Source: SAR202 cluster bacterium (GTDB lineage Bacteria > Chloroflexota > Dehalococcoidia > Lucifugimonadales > UBA3495). Taken from it: DNA of 64,000 nt. Position 1 is the first letter of the stretch. Each line of letters opens with the position of its first letter. The notes beneath the pieces are model-generated. The model did not search any database and was not told where the DNA came from. It saw only the letters and a program-made list of their open reading frames with translations. Shown in pieces: positions 38,871 through 49,019 of this stretch. The stretch is taken from assembly GCA_013204585.1 (NCBI GenBank), contig JABMNL010000038.1, positions 21,498 through 85,497 on the forward strand. Direction: 5' to 3'. A program made the position numbers and the translations under genes.

Positions 38871-38902
38871 TCCTGACATGGGAATATGTTCCCATGTCAG
38901 GA
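38871..38902. promoter_or_regulatory. Perfect 14-bp inverted repeat TCCTGACATGGGAA-TATG-TTCCCATGTCAGGA
   Basis: Read directly; lies between the LuxR-type regulator stop and the DUF4242 gene it may control. Confidence 0.6.
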
Positions 38903-38946
38903 GTGGACCTAAACGACCAGATGCAGGTGAAGTGGAAACCGGTGAT

Positions 38947-40584
38947 TCACGAGACCAGACCGTTGCGGTTGGCGTAGGCAGCGGCCTCGGTGCGGTTTCC
39001 TGATTTGGTTTTGGTCAAGATGCTGGTTACGTGGTGGGCGACGGTCCGGAGGCTGATAAATAGCTCGTCCGCCACGTCCTGGTTGCTCCGGCCTTGGGCC
39101 ACCAGCCTCAGGACCTCTATCTCTCGCGGAGTTAGTCCGTCCGTCTGCCGTAACGAGGCATCCCCTGAGTCTGCCTCACCCTGCCGCGCGGACAGCCACT
39201 CGGTTGGGGCCAGTTCTTGCGCAGTGGTGAGGTGTTCGTCTGCTTCGGATTCCCGTCCTTGGGCCCTAAGCAACAGGCTGAGATTGTAATGGGTCGCTGG
39301 GTCGCCGGGTTGCAACCGCAGCACCTCCAGGTAATGCCCTTTAGCAGCCGCAAGGTCGCCACGGGTCTGCAACAAGACCGCCAGGTTGTTATGGGCTTCG
39401 GGATACTGGAGCCTGAGGCGAATCGCCTCCTGGTAAGACGCCTCGGCTTCATCCATCCGACCAGCAACCTCGAGGGCGAGGGCAAAGTTGTAATGGGCCT
39501 CGGGGTAGTCGGGACGGATGCGCAGGGCTTCCCGGTAGTGGTCTTGGGCCCGCTCCGCCTGGCCAATATCGTCCAGAAGAATGGCGAAATTGTTGTGCAC
39601 CTCGGCATACTCCGGTCTCAGCCGGAGCGCCTCGGCGAAGTGTTCTTCCGACCGGCTGGCCGCGCCCGCAGCGCGCAGTAAGTTGCCCAAGCCATAATGA
39701 GCGTCCACGTAATCTGGCCGCAGCCGCAACGCCTCCTGATAATGGTCGGCGGCCCCTTTGAGATTCCCTCGGGAGTGCAAGAGCACAGCGTAGTTGTAGT
39801 GCGCCTCTGGATACCATGGTCGAATCTTGATTGCCTGGAGATAATGGTCGGCGGCGCGGCCTTCCTCTCCCTTGGCCCGCATCACCACACCAAGATTATT
39901 GTGGGCTTCCGCGTAGTCGGACCTCATCTCTAGGGCCCGAAGGTAGCAGCCCGTTTCTTCGTCCCCGTTTTCTTGGGCCGTCCCGATGTAACCAACGCCA
40001 GCCAGGAACAGGGTCTCTGCGGTATGCCGTTCTCCGATGATGCCAGGCGCGTTCTGGGCCGAGGGAGTGACACTATAGAGGGTCCTTTGGGGCAGGTGGT
40101 CTCCTTCTAACGTGTGGAGACCGGACTGTTGAAATTCGTACATCGCCAAGTCCGAGGCGTCAAGGACATTCTCTGTGACCAAGAATGTTCCCGCATCCGC
40201 AGCGCCAGCGATGTGCCGGGCCAGATCTATGGAGCGTCCAATCCAGGCGTCGCCGCCGTCCATGCGGGTTGCATCGCCGAAGTGGCAACCAAGGTGTAAT
40301 GGCAGGTCGGGCGGTTGTCCTTGACCGGTAGTCCGGGGTTTCTCGGAGTCCCACCGCTCAATCAGTTTCAAGCTGAACTGCATGGCGGCATCGGCGCTCT
40401 CAAAGATAAAAAGATGCCCGTCGCCCTGAAAATTCCGGTGCAGGCAACCGTGTTGGGACGCCAGCGATTCCGCCAAATACCGGTACTCCGCAATCAGACT
40501 CACTACCACGTCGCGCGGAATTCGGCCCCAGGGAGATGTCTGTCGTCCTAGGTCAGAAAATACAGAGGCGAAATATGAGGCCAT
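38947..40584 (-). CDS. Cyclase-like domain - TPR - LuxR-type HTH regulator
   Basis: Degenerate class III cyclase segment ([32 protein letters not shown]); about 8 TPRs; C-terminal [41 protein letters not shown]. Confidence 0.9.
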   Translation of the reverse strand: MASYFASVFSDLGRQTSPWGRIPRDVVVSLIAEYRYLAESLASQHGCLHRNFQGDGHLFIFESADAAMQFSLKLIERWDSEKPRTTGQGQPPDLPLHLGCHFGDATRMDGGDAWIGRSIDLARHIAGAADAGTFLVTENVLDASDLAMYEFQQSGLHTLEGDHLPQRTLYSVTPSAQNAPGIIGERHTAETLFLAGVGYIGTAQENGDEETGCYLRALEMRSDYAEAHNNLGVVMRAKGEEGRAADHYLQAIKIRPWYPEAHYNYAVLLHSRGNLKGAADHYQEALRLRPDYVDAHYGLGNLLRAAGAASRSEEHFAEALRLRPEYAEVHNNFAILLDDIGQAERAQDHYREALRIRPDYPEAHYNFALALEVAGRMDEAEASYQEAIRLRLQYPEAHNNLAVLLQTRGDLAAAKGHYLEVLRLQPGDPATHYNLSLLLRAQGRESEADEHLTTAQELAPTEWLSARQGEADSGDASLRQTDGLTPREIEVLRLVAQGRSNQDVADELFISLRTVAHHVTSILTKTKSGNRTEAAAYANRNGLVS

Positions 40585-40723
40585 ATGTTGCCCCTTGAAT
40601 GGCTAGTAAGCAGGACTGGCAGGGGAGTTCCCGAGGGTTTTAGACAGGAGTCCTAGACGGGTATTTCAAACGGGTGTTTCAATAGGGACTGTCTATCGGC
40701 GCGATTCGGCCCCTTGCGGGGAC

Positions 40724-40999
40724 CTAAGTAATCTCTTCCGTGGTGATGGACAGCGCCTCGGAAATGCTTTCGACGGGCAACTCGGCCCTCTGGTTGGCCA
40801 GCAATACCGAGTCCGGGTTCTCGCCCTCGAAAAGACAGTAGCACTTGTCTTCACCTGGGATAAAGATTGAGCGCATATACCGGACAGGCGTGCCCTCCCG
40901 GGTCATCTCGAACGTGGTCTGTTTAGCCCGCTTGGCCGCGGCCGCGACCTGTTCGCCGGTGAAGTTGGGCAGATGCCGTTCCACTACATATTGGGGCAT
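40724..40999 (-). CDS. DUF4242-like small protein (paralog 2)
   Basis: MPQYVVERHLPNFTGEQVAAAAKRAKQTTFEMTREGTPVRYMRSIFIPGEDKCYCLFEG. Confidence 0.85.
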   Translation of the reverse strand: MPQYVVERHLPNFTGEQVAAAAKRAKQTTFEMTREGTPVRYMRSIFIPGEDKCYCLFEGENPDSVLLANQRAELPVESISEALSITTEEIT

Positions 41000-41233
41000 T
41001 CCGGGCCTCGCTTACCGAATCCGCTGTACAAGTCTAGAGTCTGTGGAGTATAGATGGGCCGATTGCGCCAGTCAATCAAGGAAACCGGCCCGGATGCCCA
41101 ACTGGCCATGCTATAATCCGGGCGGCTTCAAACAACTGTTTCAGGTAGTTTTCACGCCTAGATTCCCGATATTAACGTAAATACTATCCGGCCTGATGGA
41201 CAGCCTCCGCGATGGCCGGACTTTTGGACTTCA

Positions 41234-42073
41234 ATGAGCACCTACGGCAGCGCTGATTTCCGAACCCTGTTCACCCAGACCATCCACAAACCCGAAGAGG
41301 ACCTACAACTGGACTTGGCGGCCCTGTACATTGCCGGAGAAGAGTATCCAGAGATTGACGTCGCCTCACACCTGGCGGAGCTGGACTCATTTGCCGCGCA
41401 GATATCCCAATCGGTGGGGGAGGAAACCGCTCCCGCCGACCTGGCACGAGCCATTGCCGCTTATCTATTCGACGAAGTTAGGTTCCACGGCAACTCCGAC
41501 GATTACTACAACCCCGATAACAGCTTTCTCAACCGCGTCCTAGCAACGCGCACGGGGATACCCATTGCCCTATCTCTGGTTTTTCTCGAGGTGGCACGCC
41601 GCCTGGGCCTCCGCTGCTCCGGTGTAGGTTTGCCGGGTCACTTCATCGTCGGACTAGACGACTTGGGAGAGTACTTGGACCCCTTCAATGCAGGTACGAT
41701 TCTTTCGATTTCAGACTGCCACAACCTGGTACGGAGAATGTCGGCAGGGGAAATGGAATGGACTGACGAATTTCTAACCCCGTGCACCAAATACGACATT
41801 CTGTTCCGCATGCTGAACAACCTGAAAGCTATCCACATGCAGGCCAAGGAGTTCGCCAAGGCCGTAGGCGACATCCAGCGAATGACAATCATCAGTCCGG
41901 GCCTGCCGTCGCTGTACCAAGAGCAGGCATGGTGCCACGCCGAGCAGCAGGAGTTCCGGCTGGCCATCGCAACCCTGGAAACCTACCTGGACACGGCCAA
42001 CAATCCTAATGACGCCCAGCGGGTCAAATCGCAGATTGACGGACTCTGGGCCTCCCTCAGTAAACTCAACTAA
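41234..42073 (+). CDS. SirB1-like transglutaminase-fold/TPR protein
   Basis: DDYYNPDNSFLNRVLATRTGIPIALSLVFLEVARRLGLRCSGVGLPGHFIVG. Confidence 0.9.
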   Translation: MSTYGSADFRTLFTQTIHKPEEDLQLDLAALYIAGEEYPEIDVASHLAELDSFAAQISQSVGEETAPADLARAIAAYLFDEVRFHGNSDDYYNPDNSFLNRVLATRTGIPIALSLVFLEVARRLGLRCSGVGLPGHFIVGLDDLGEYLDPFNAGTILSISDCHNLVRRMSAGEMEWTDEFLTPCTKYDILFRMLNNLKAIHMQAKEFAKAVGDIQRMTIISPGLPSLYQEQAWCHAEQQEFRLAIATLETYLDTANNPNDAQRVKSQIDGLWASLSKLN

Positions 42074-42184
42074 CTGCCCCATGACCAAATCCAACTGGGC
42101 ATTCCCACCGTATATAATTATGGACATGAAATTCATGTCTACCGATTGTCTTGGACTCGGTTGCCTTAAAGTCGGGAGAGCCCT

Positions 42185-42760
42185 GTGGTCGACTACGAGT
42201 CATTAGACGACCACCAAATAATGCAGCGGGTCTCCCAGGCGGACAAGGACGCTCTTGAGGCCCTGTACACCAGGTATCGCACTCAGGTGTACTCCCTGGC
42301 TATGTTTATGCTAAAACAACCGGCTTTGGCGGAAGAGGCCACCCAGGATATATTCCTGAACGTCTGGTTAAAGGCCTCGAGTTTCAACGCGGAGCGCGGT
42401 CAGCCGAAGGCCTGGATTATGAGCGTGGCCCACCACAAGGTTGTGGACGTAATCCGGTCACGGCGGCGGACAATAGTTAATACGGACCCAGCCGACTACG
42501 AGACATTAGACCTGCTGCCCGCTGACGGCGCTTCCACCGAGCAACAGGTAGAGCAGACCTTGGAGCGCGAACGAATCATGCGGGCGTTGAAAACCGTGCC
42601 GGAGTCACAGCGTGAGGTAATCATGCTGGCTTACTTCGAGGGATATACACAATCTGAAATGGCCGAGAAATTAGACCAACCTTTGGGTACGATAAAGACC
42701 CGAGTGCGGCTGGCGATGCAAAAGCTGCGGACAGCATTGGAAAACGATGGCGACGAATAA
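42185..42760 (+). CDS. RNA polymerase ECF sigma factor
   Basis: ALYTRYRTQVYSLAMFMLKQPALAEEATQDIFLNVW; VPESQREVIMLAYFEGYTQSEMAEKLDQPLGTIKTRVRLAMQKLR. Confidence 0.95.
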   Translation: MVDYESLDDHQIMQRVSQADKDALEALYTRYRTQVYSLAMFMLKQPALAEEATQDIFLNVWLKASSFNAERGQPKAWIMSVAHHKVVDVIRSRRRTIVNTDPADYETLDLLPADGASTEQQVEQTLERERIMRALKTVPESQREVIMLAYFEGYTQSEMAEKLDQPLGTIKTRVRLAMQKLRTALENDGDE

Positions 42761-43691
42761 TCAAATAGACCGACCTGGGGACTCCGTCCATCCAGAAGAT
42801 ATGCTCGAAGCGTTCGCCCTGGACGCCCTGAACATGGACGAGGAAGAACTTGTCATAGACCATTTGGACGGCTGCGACCAGTGCAGCGACGTAGTCCATC
42901 AATACCAAGCAGCTGTCGTCCTATTGGCCCAGTCCGTGCCTACAGAAGAGCCGCCATCGGCCTTACGGGCGCGGCTTATGCAGGCTGTCTCGCGGGCGGA
43001 ACCTAAGGCCCCAGCACCTCCCAAACCGCAATTGGTACCATCATTTGGTGATCGGCTGGCCGACAGTCGGCTAATTCGGGTAATGATTCCGGTGGTCGCT
43101 TCAACCGCCATGGTGTTAGTAGTCATGGCAGTTGCTATGAATGTGCGCATCTCTAGCCAAGTTGGCGACCTACAACAGGAAAACGCCACGCTACGAGCAA
43201 ACCTGGATGCCAACGTCGCCACTGTCACTGCCCAGATGAACGACGCCGCCAATGTCGGGTCGGAAGTCATGGACACCGTGTCTAGTCTCCAACAGGCCAG
43301 TTTTGAAATGGCCCAACCGAACAATATGTCCCTTGAACTGCGGTCTCCCTTCGCAGAAAGCCGCTCCCAAGGTATCTTGTTGGTGAGCAGCGACGGCAAC
43401 CGCGGGGTAATCATGGTGGCAGGCATGGACTCGCCCAGCCTCTCGACCGATTACCAAGTGTGGCTGATGCGCGGTGAAGACAAGATGTGGGCCGGGCAAG
43501 TCAGTGTCGACTCCCAGGGTCGGGGCACAGTCTCATTGCAGCTACCGGAACCGATTATGCATTTTGAAAAAGTGGAACTGACCACCAGCGCCGACCCAAA
43601 TGCTTCTCAAGCCAAGACCGACATGGTGCTGCAAGGAAACCTGGTGTCGATGAACACGCCTCGACTGGTGTCTTACGCCCCCTGGCGGTAA
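42747..43691 (+). CDS. Anti-sigma factor (RskA-like) with zinc-finger-like N-terminus
   Basis: Overlaps the sigma gene; single TM; DSPSLSTDYQVWLMRGEDKMWAGQVSVDSQGRGTVSL (anti-sigma-K C-domain). Confidence 0.9.
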   Translation: MATNNQIDRPGDSVHPEDMLEAFALDALNMDEEELVIDHLDGCDQCSDVVHQYQAAVVLLAQSVPTEEPPSALRARLMQAVSRAEPKAPAPPKPQLVPSFGDRLADSRLIRVMIPVVASTAMVLVVMAVAMNVRISSQVGDLQQENATLRANLDANVATVTAQMNDAANVGSEVMDTVSSLQQASFEMAQPNNMSLELRSPFAESRSQGILLVSSDGNRGVIMVAGMDSPSLSTDYQVWLMRGEDKMWAGQVSVDSQGRGTVSLQLPEPIMHFEKVELTTSADPNASQAKTDMVLQGNLVSMNTPRLVSYAPWR

Positions 43692-43788
43692 CACCCTCAA
43701 CACTTTAGTCCAAAATCCTCAGGCTAGCCTTCTTGGGTACCGATTCAACGGGCTGGTATACTCCGCGCAACCTCTAGTGGATGATGTG

Positions 43789-43944
43789 GTGCGCGTGTTG
43801 ATTAAACCAACTTCGGATAAGTCCTACGAACTGAACTGTGAAATCTGCGGCTTTACGATGATTGAGCACAGTTGCAAGATAAAATGCCCCAACTGCGGGT
43901 TCACCCGCGACTGCTCAGACCCTTATCGCCAGTCTGCGTCCTAG
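43789..43944 (+). CDS. 51-aa zinc-ribbon microprotein
   Basis: GTG start; VRVLIKPTSDKSYELNCEICGFTMIEHSCKIKCPNCGFTRDCSDPYRQSAS*; two CxxC pairs; below the ORF-track length cutoff. Confidence 0.75.
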   Translation: MRVLIKPTSDKSYELNCEICGFTMIEHSCKIKCPNCGFTRDCSDPYRQSAS

Positions 43945-45410
43945 TCTTCGGTCGAGTGGGGCCACCACTCTGGATAATTCCGAAGCTTCAAATGGCGGAA
44001 CAACTGGGGCTGGACCTCCACCGCTAGACGCAACGCTTCGCTTATCGGCTCCCTAATCGAGAAGTGGGCTTCCTCTGAGGTCCGCATCTTGAACAGATGG
44101 TAGCACTCCCGCAGGTTGAACTTACTGACCACCCGCCGGTTATGGGCGTGGGTCACCAGGTATTGGGCCGCCAGGGGCGAAACTTCTTGCACCTTCCAGT
44201 AGGCTTCTTCCGCCGGGCGCACCGTCGCTTCGAACTCTGCCGCCAATCCCGCGTCGGCCACCACGGAAGGAATGCGATAGCCGTGAACCACCGTCAAAGG
44301 CTGAGGCAGGTAGGACATCATCCGGTGCCGCTTGAACTCACGGTAAGCGCCGTAATCCATCATGAACTCGAAGCTGTAGTCCATAACCTCAAACTCCCGC
44401 AACGGAGCGTCGTGTGGGCCTAGGCCAGCCGTGCACTCGGCAATTATCGCCTGCCTAGACTCTGGCCCCAAATTATTCACCCGCTCCCAGACCTGGTCAT
44501 AAGACAGGTTCGAATGGCGATAAAGCAGCGCCGTCGCCAATTTCTCCTCGCCCTTCCGGTCCCAATGCACCAGCCTTACTTCAGGCGCGTTGTCCCCTGA
44601 CACTGCCGCCGCTACAGCCGGTTCTTCGGGCGGGAAACCATACTTGCGGGACAAATCTAGTTGCTGCCCAGACGCGCCCGCCAGATATTCATTCTTGTCG
44701 GCGTATTTGATGAGCGTCGGAATGATTTTCCGGCCCTCATTTCTCACTTCGTCGCCCAAGAGCCGTTCCTCAATCAGTGCCGAGGACACCAGCTTGGAGA
44801 TGGCGTGTTCCAGGGTGCGTGCGTTGGCTGTGACTCCCACGTTGGTCAGGGTCGCCGCCGGCAAAACTGCCCGGCAATGGTCGGTGGCAACCCGTCGCAG
44901 CCGCATGTTGTAAGCCCCATCGCGTTCACTCACGATTCGGGGTGTTGTTTCTTTCAGGTGCTCGATGCAGCCGTCCATCAGCTTCATGTAGCCTTGGAAT
45001 AGACCCTGACAGGCAGCGTCGTATTCTTTCTTGAGGGCTGGATGATTTGCCAGTTCCTCGGGGACGTAGTAATAGTCTTCCGGCATCACCTGGTAGCGGG
45101 ACGACTTTTCGGTGTAGGAGGCCAGCCGGTTGTCTTCCAAGGTGTCGCAGGCCAACCGAGACACGTTCTCCACTGCCATGTGCACCACCGCATGCTCGGC
45201 AACCGAGGCGTGGCCGTAGCCAAGCACCCAACGCTCGTTGAAGGCAGCGGCCTTCTCCAGGCTCACCTGCTCGGCGATCTCGTCGAAAGCCTCTGGGCGA
45301 CGGGAGGTCATGGCGAAGGCCACGGCAATCTGCTCTTCGCTCAATTCGTGGGCGTCCATGGGGTAAACGCGTCTGGGGTAAAGCTGTTCGGATGTCTCGC
45401 TATCGGTCAT
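43941..45410 (-). CDS. thyX: FAD-dependent thymidylate synthase (ThyX), long two-module form
   Basis: REFKRHRMMSYLPQP (RHRxxS-like), NLRECYHLFKMRTSEEAHFSIREP; N-terminal GHASVAEHAVVHMAVENVSR. Confidence 0.9.
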   Translation of the reverse strand: MTDSETSEQLYPRRVYPMDAHELSEEQIAVAFAMTSRRPEAFDEIAEQVSLEKAAAFNERWVLGYGHASVAEHAVVHMAVENVSRLACDTLEDNRLASYTEKSSRYQVMPEDYYYVPEELANHPALKKEYDAACQGLFQGYMKLMDGCIEHLKETTPRIVSERDGAYNMRLRRVATDHCRAVLPAATLTNVGVTANARTLEHAISKLVSSALIEERLLGDEVRNEGRKIIPTLIKYADKNEYLAGASGQQLDLSRKYGFPPEEPAVAAAVSGDNAPEVRLVHWDRKGEEKLATALLYRHSNLSYDQVWERVNNLGPESRQAIIAECTAGLGPHDAPLREFEVMDYSFEFMMDYGAYREFKRHRMMSYLPQPLTVVHGYRIPSVVADAGLAAEFEATVRPAEEAYWKVQEVSPLAAQYLVTHAHNRRVVSKFNLRECYHLFKMRTSEEAHFSIREPISEALRLAVEVQPQLFRHLKLRNYPEWWPHSTED

Positions 45411-45847
45411 CGAGCGGTGAAAACTCCAAAGAATCTCGCCAGTGAATATTCCAGCAAATATTTCGAGGTAAAGTTGCCTAAGCCATTAGCCTGGAATCCA
45501 CTACGGTGTGTCAAGGATTCTCACTCCCAGCTTTATGTCAATTGTGTCTGCCCACTGGGCAATACACAAGGGCCGTGCCAACTTATTCCAAAAGACCTAC
45601 GAAAGGAGAACCCGAGAGAATCGTCAGCGCGCATTCGTCATTCCGGCGCGGGCCAGAATCCAGGAACACTGAAGTCCGGGCAATTTCTCTTAAACCGCTC
45701 ATCCTGAGATCCGACCGGGGTCGAGAGTCTCGATAGGACATGCACTAGCCATATCCTTGGTTTGTCCAATAGCAGTGGTTCGACAAGCTCACCATGAGCG
45801 GAGAATAGTTGCCGTGATGCCAGAAAGTTAAAGGCAAGTTTGGTTTC

Positions 45848-45873
45848 TGGGTTCCGGCGGAAGCCGGAACCCA
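45848..45873. repeat. Hairpin TGGGTTCCGGC-GGAA-GCCGGAACCCA within a repeat-rich intergenic stretch (45637-45873)
   Basis: Read directly. Confidence 0.8.
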
Positions 45874-45894
45874 TAGGTAAGTCTTAACGTATGG

Positions 45895-47535
45895 CTAAAC
45901 CAAGGACCCGAACCCGTCTGGCGTTTGTACCTCTACCAAGTGGGTCTTGCCCGAGGCTATCGCGGTCTCGAGGGCCTTGCCCAACTCGGCGACGGTGGAC
46001 ACTTTGGTGCCTCCGAAGCCATAGGACTCGAAGAGCTTCACAAAATCAGGGTTCACCAATCCAGTGGCGAACTGACGGGCTTCGCCAAAGCGGTCGCTTT
46101 GGTACTTCTTCAGCACGCCCCAGGAGCTATCGTTGAACATCAGCACCACCGGGTTGATGCCGTACTGGGCGCAGGTGGCTAGTTCCTGAAGGTTGTACTG
46201 GAACCCACCGTCGCCAGTGACACAGACCACCGGGCTGTCTGGCTTTCCCACTTTGGCACCCATACCCGCAGGGAAGGCGAACCCAAGGCCAGCCCAACCG
46301 TGGGGGTGCATGAAGGTACGTGGCTCGTAGATGTCCAAGCAGCGGCTGGCGCGGCTGGTGGCCACCGTCGGGTCCAGCGAGAAGATGGTGTTCCTGGGCG
46401 TAACTTCCCGCACGGTCTCGAAGACCTTTAGTTCGTTACCCCAGGTTTCTTGCAGCTTTTGGTGAATCTCACCCTTCATCGACGTGATTTCGTTCTTGAA
46501 GGTATCGCCCTTGTAGACGTCCTGGTCGCCGATGACGCTCAGCCACTGTTGCACCACGGCTTGGGAGTTGGCCACTATGGGAACGGTGGCATCATAGTTC
46601 TTGCCGATGGCATCGCCGTCCAGCAACACGTGAACCAGGTCTTTGGGAAGCTGCAATTGCACGCCGGTGGTGGAGCGCTGGGGCAAAATTGCGCCCAACA
46701 CAATTACCAAATCACAGGTGCCCAGCCATTCCTGAACTGGGTTCTCGCCCCAGATGCGCCGCCCCAGAGTCTGACCCAGGGAGAGGGGATGGTCTTCGGG
46801 GAAGGCCCCTTTGGCCCCGTCGCTGGTAACCACCGCTGCGCCCAGTTTCTCGGCCAGTTCGATGATTTGTTGGGTGCCGCCCTGCATTTGGACTTCTTCC
46901 CCCACCAAGATGGCCGGACGCTTGGCCTTGAGCAGCATCTGCAAAGCCTGCTCAACCTTGTTCGGGTCACCCTTGGGGATGTCCGGCTGTCGAGCGGTTA
47001 GAACCTCAACGTCCGCCTCTTCGCCCAGCAGATTGGTCGGTATCTCCAACGCCACTGGCCGGGGTCGGCGGGTCTGAAATCGATTGAAAGCCTCCATAAC
47101 GTTGTCCGGAATGGACTCTACCTGGTTAATCGCGGCGCTCCAGTCGGTTACCGCTTCGAGCATCCCAAGTTGGTCTTTGGTCTCGTGGGTCGAATTCTTC
47201 CCGCTACCGATGAACTCCTGCTCCACGTTGGTCGTAATCTCCAGAATCGGAGTTCCAGAGAAGTACGCCTCACCAAGAGCGCCTACCGAGTCTGCAGCGC
47301 CGGGACCAGTGCTGGTTATCAGCACCCCAGGCTTCCCGGTGGCCCTGGCGTAGCCGTCGGCCATGAACCCGCAGCCCAATTCCAGGCGACCCCCAATGAA
47401 TCGCATACTGTCTTGGCTCGCGAATAGGGAATCAAAAAGATCCAGGTTATGAATCGATATGATGCCGAATACGGTATCCACGCCCTGGGCTTTGAGCGAC
47501 TCGATTACGGTCTGTCCGCCGGTTAGTTTAGGCAA
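45895..47535 (-). CDS. Thiamine-pyrophosphate-dependent enzyme (acetolactate synthase-like)
   Basis: GADGYARATGKPGVLITSTGPGAADSVG-type motif; VCVTGDGGFQYNLQELATCAQYGINPVVLMFNDSSWG. Confidence 0.92.
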   Translation of the reverse strand: MPKLTGGQTVIESLKAQGVDTVFGIISIHNLDLFDSLFASQDSMRFIGGRLELGCGFMADGYARATGKPGVLITSTGPGAADSVGALGEAYFSGTPILEITTNVEQEFIGSGKNSTHETKDQLGMLEAVTDWSAAINQVESIPDNVMEAFNRFQTRRPRPVALEIPTNLLGEEADVEVLTARQPDIPKGDPNKVEQALQMLLKAKRPAILVGEEVQMQGGTQQIIELAEKLGAAVVTSDGAKGAFPEDHPLSLGQTLGRRIWGENPVQEWLGTCDLVIVLGAILPQRSTTGVQLQLPKDLVHVLLDGDAIGKNYDATVPIVANSQAVVQQWLSVIGDQDVYKGDTFKNEITSMKGEIHQKLQETWGNELKVFETVREVTPRNTIFSLDPTVATSRASRCLDIYEPRTFMHPHGWAGLGFAFPAGMGAKVGKPDSPVVCVTGDGGFQYNLQELATCAQYGINPVVLMFNDSSWGVLKKYQSDRFGEARQFATGLVNPDFVKLFESYGFGGTKVSTVAELGKALETAIASGKTHLVEVQTPDGFGSLV

Positions 47536-47628
47536 TGTTTACTCCTTAAAATTTGGCCATCAGAAATCAGCTTTCAGTCGTCAGAATATCGTCTCGGCAG
47601 AAAGCTGACTGCTGATGGCTGTTCGCTT

Positions 47629-48864
47629 TTAAATCACCAGGCTTACTGGGTTCTCCAGCAGTTTTTTAATCTCTACCAGGAATTGGGCCGCTTCCGCTCC
47701 GTCGGCCACACGGTGGTCAGTAGAGAGGGTGGCTTTCATTATCCGGGCCACGGCCAATTCGCCGTCCCGCACCACCGGCTGTTCTTTCACCGTTCCCACC
47801 GCCAGCACTGCGGCGTGGGGCGGGAAGATGATGGCGGTGAAACTGTCGATGTCGAACATGCCAAGGTTGCTCACGCTAAAGGTTGTGCCGCTGTATTCCT
47901 CGTTGCGCAGGGTGCCGCTGTTGGCCCTGGACACCAAGTCGCGGCTGGCGGTGGCGATTTCCACCAAACTCATGTTCCCACAGTCGCTAATGCCCGGCAC
48001 GATTAGTCCTGACTTCAGGGCAATGGCGATGCCAACGTTGATGGACGCGTTCATCTGGAGATGGTCGTCCTTGAAGAAGGAATTGAATTTGGGGTGTCGC
48101 CCGATGGCGATGGCCGACGCTTTCACAATCAGGTCGTTTACGCTGACCCGTTGCTCGGTGTCCACTTCTTCATTGATGTCATGCCGGAAAGACATGGCCT
48201 TGGTCATGTCAACATCGACCGCGACGTAGAAGTGGGGGGCTTCCCGCTTGCTGTCCACGGTGACCCTGGCGATGGCCTGGCGCATCCGAGACAGTTCAAC
48301 GTTTTCGGACGCCATGGTCGTCGAAGCGGCTGATGCAACCGGGGAAGAGGCCGTTGGCGGCGCACCCTGTTCCGGTATGTCTGACTCGACGATGCGGCCA
48401 CCAGGGCCGGTGCCCGTGATGGTGGTCAAGTCAACTCCGCGCTCCCGGGCCAAGCGGCGGGCCAATGGCGACGCCCGTACTTCTCCGGAATTGACCATTG
48501 GAGCCGAGGTTGGCACCGGAACCTGGACTTCCGCTGGGACCGATGCAGTTGATTCAACGGTCGGTGCCGCACCGATATGATCTGGAACGGCCTCACCTGG
48601 CTCGGTAATCACGGCAATCAGTTCGCCGACCGGGATGGCCACACCCTCGCTAGCCACAATCTTTCCCAGGACGCCGCCGGTGTAGGCCTCGAATTCAACT
48701 GTCGCCTTATCAGTCTCAATCTCGGCGATGACCTCGCCACGGGCTATATTATCGCCCTCTTTCTTGAGCCAGCGGACCACCTTACCCTCGTGCATGTCGT
48801 AACCCATCTGGGGCATGACTATCGATGTGGCCAACTCTGCCTCCTGGCGAGACTCGCAGTTCAA
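47629..48864 (-). CDS. Dihydrolipoamide acyltransferase (E2): lipoyl, peripheral subunit-binding and catalytic domains
   Basis: MPQMGYDMHEGKVVRWLKKEGDNIARGEVIAEIETDKATVEFEAY; RASPLARRLARERGVDLTTITGTGPGGRIVESD; LSTDHRVADGAEAAQFL. Confidence 0.95.
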   Translation of the reverse strand: MNCESRQEAELATSIVMPQMGYDMHEGKVVRWLKKEGDNIARGEVIAEIETDKATVEFEAYTGGVLGKIVASEGVAIPVGELIAVITEPGEAVPDHIGAAPTVESTASVPAEVQVPVPTSAPMVNSGEVRASPLARRLARERGVDLTTITGTGPGGRIVESDIPEQGAPPTASSPVASAASTTMASENVELSRMRQAIARVTVDSKREAPHFYVAVDVDMTKAMSFRHDINEEVDTEQRVSVNDLIVKASAIAIGRHPKFNSFFKDDHLQMNASINVGIAIALKSGLIVPGISDCGNMSLVEIATASRDLVSRANSGTLRNEEYSGTTFSVSNLGMFDIDSFTAIIFPPHAAVLAVGTVKEQPVVRDGELAVARIMKATLSTDHRVADGAEAAQFLVEIKKLLENPVSLVI

Positions 48865-48950
48865 TTTACCTGGCGAACCTTACGCTCCATAGATATTAAT
48901 GCACCTCCAGTAGCGGGGCAACCTCCGGGGCGTCCTTCCGGCCAGTCCTA

Positions 48951-48986
48951 AAAGAACAAGGGAGCGGACATAGTCTCGCTCCCTTG
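48951..48986 (-). terminator. Terminator downstream of the KorB-like gene
   Basis: CAAGGGAGCG..CGCTCCCTTG followed by TTCTTTT on the minus strand. Confidence 0.7.
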
Positions 48987-49019
48987 AAAATGTACCTGTA
49001 ATCTGACCGGTTCGCCGGG

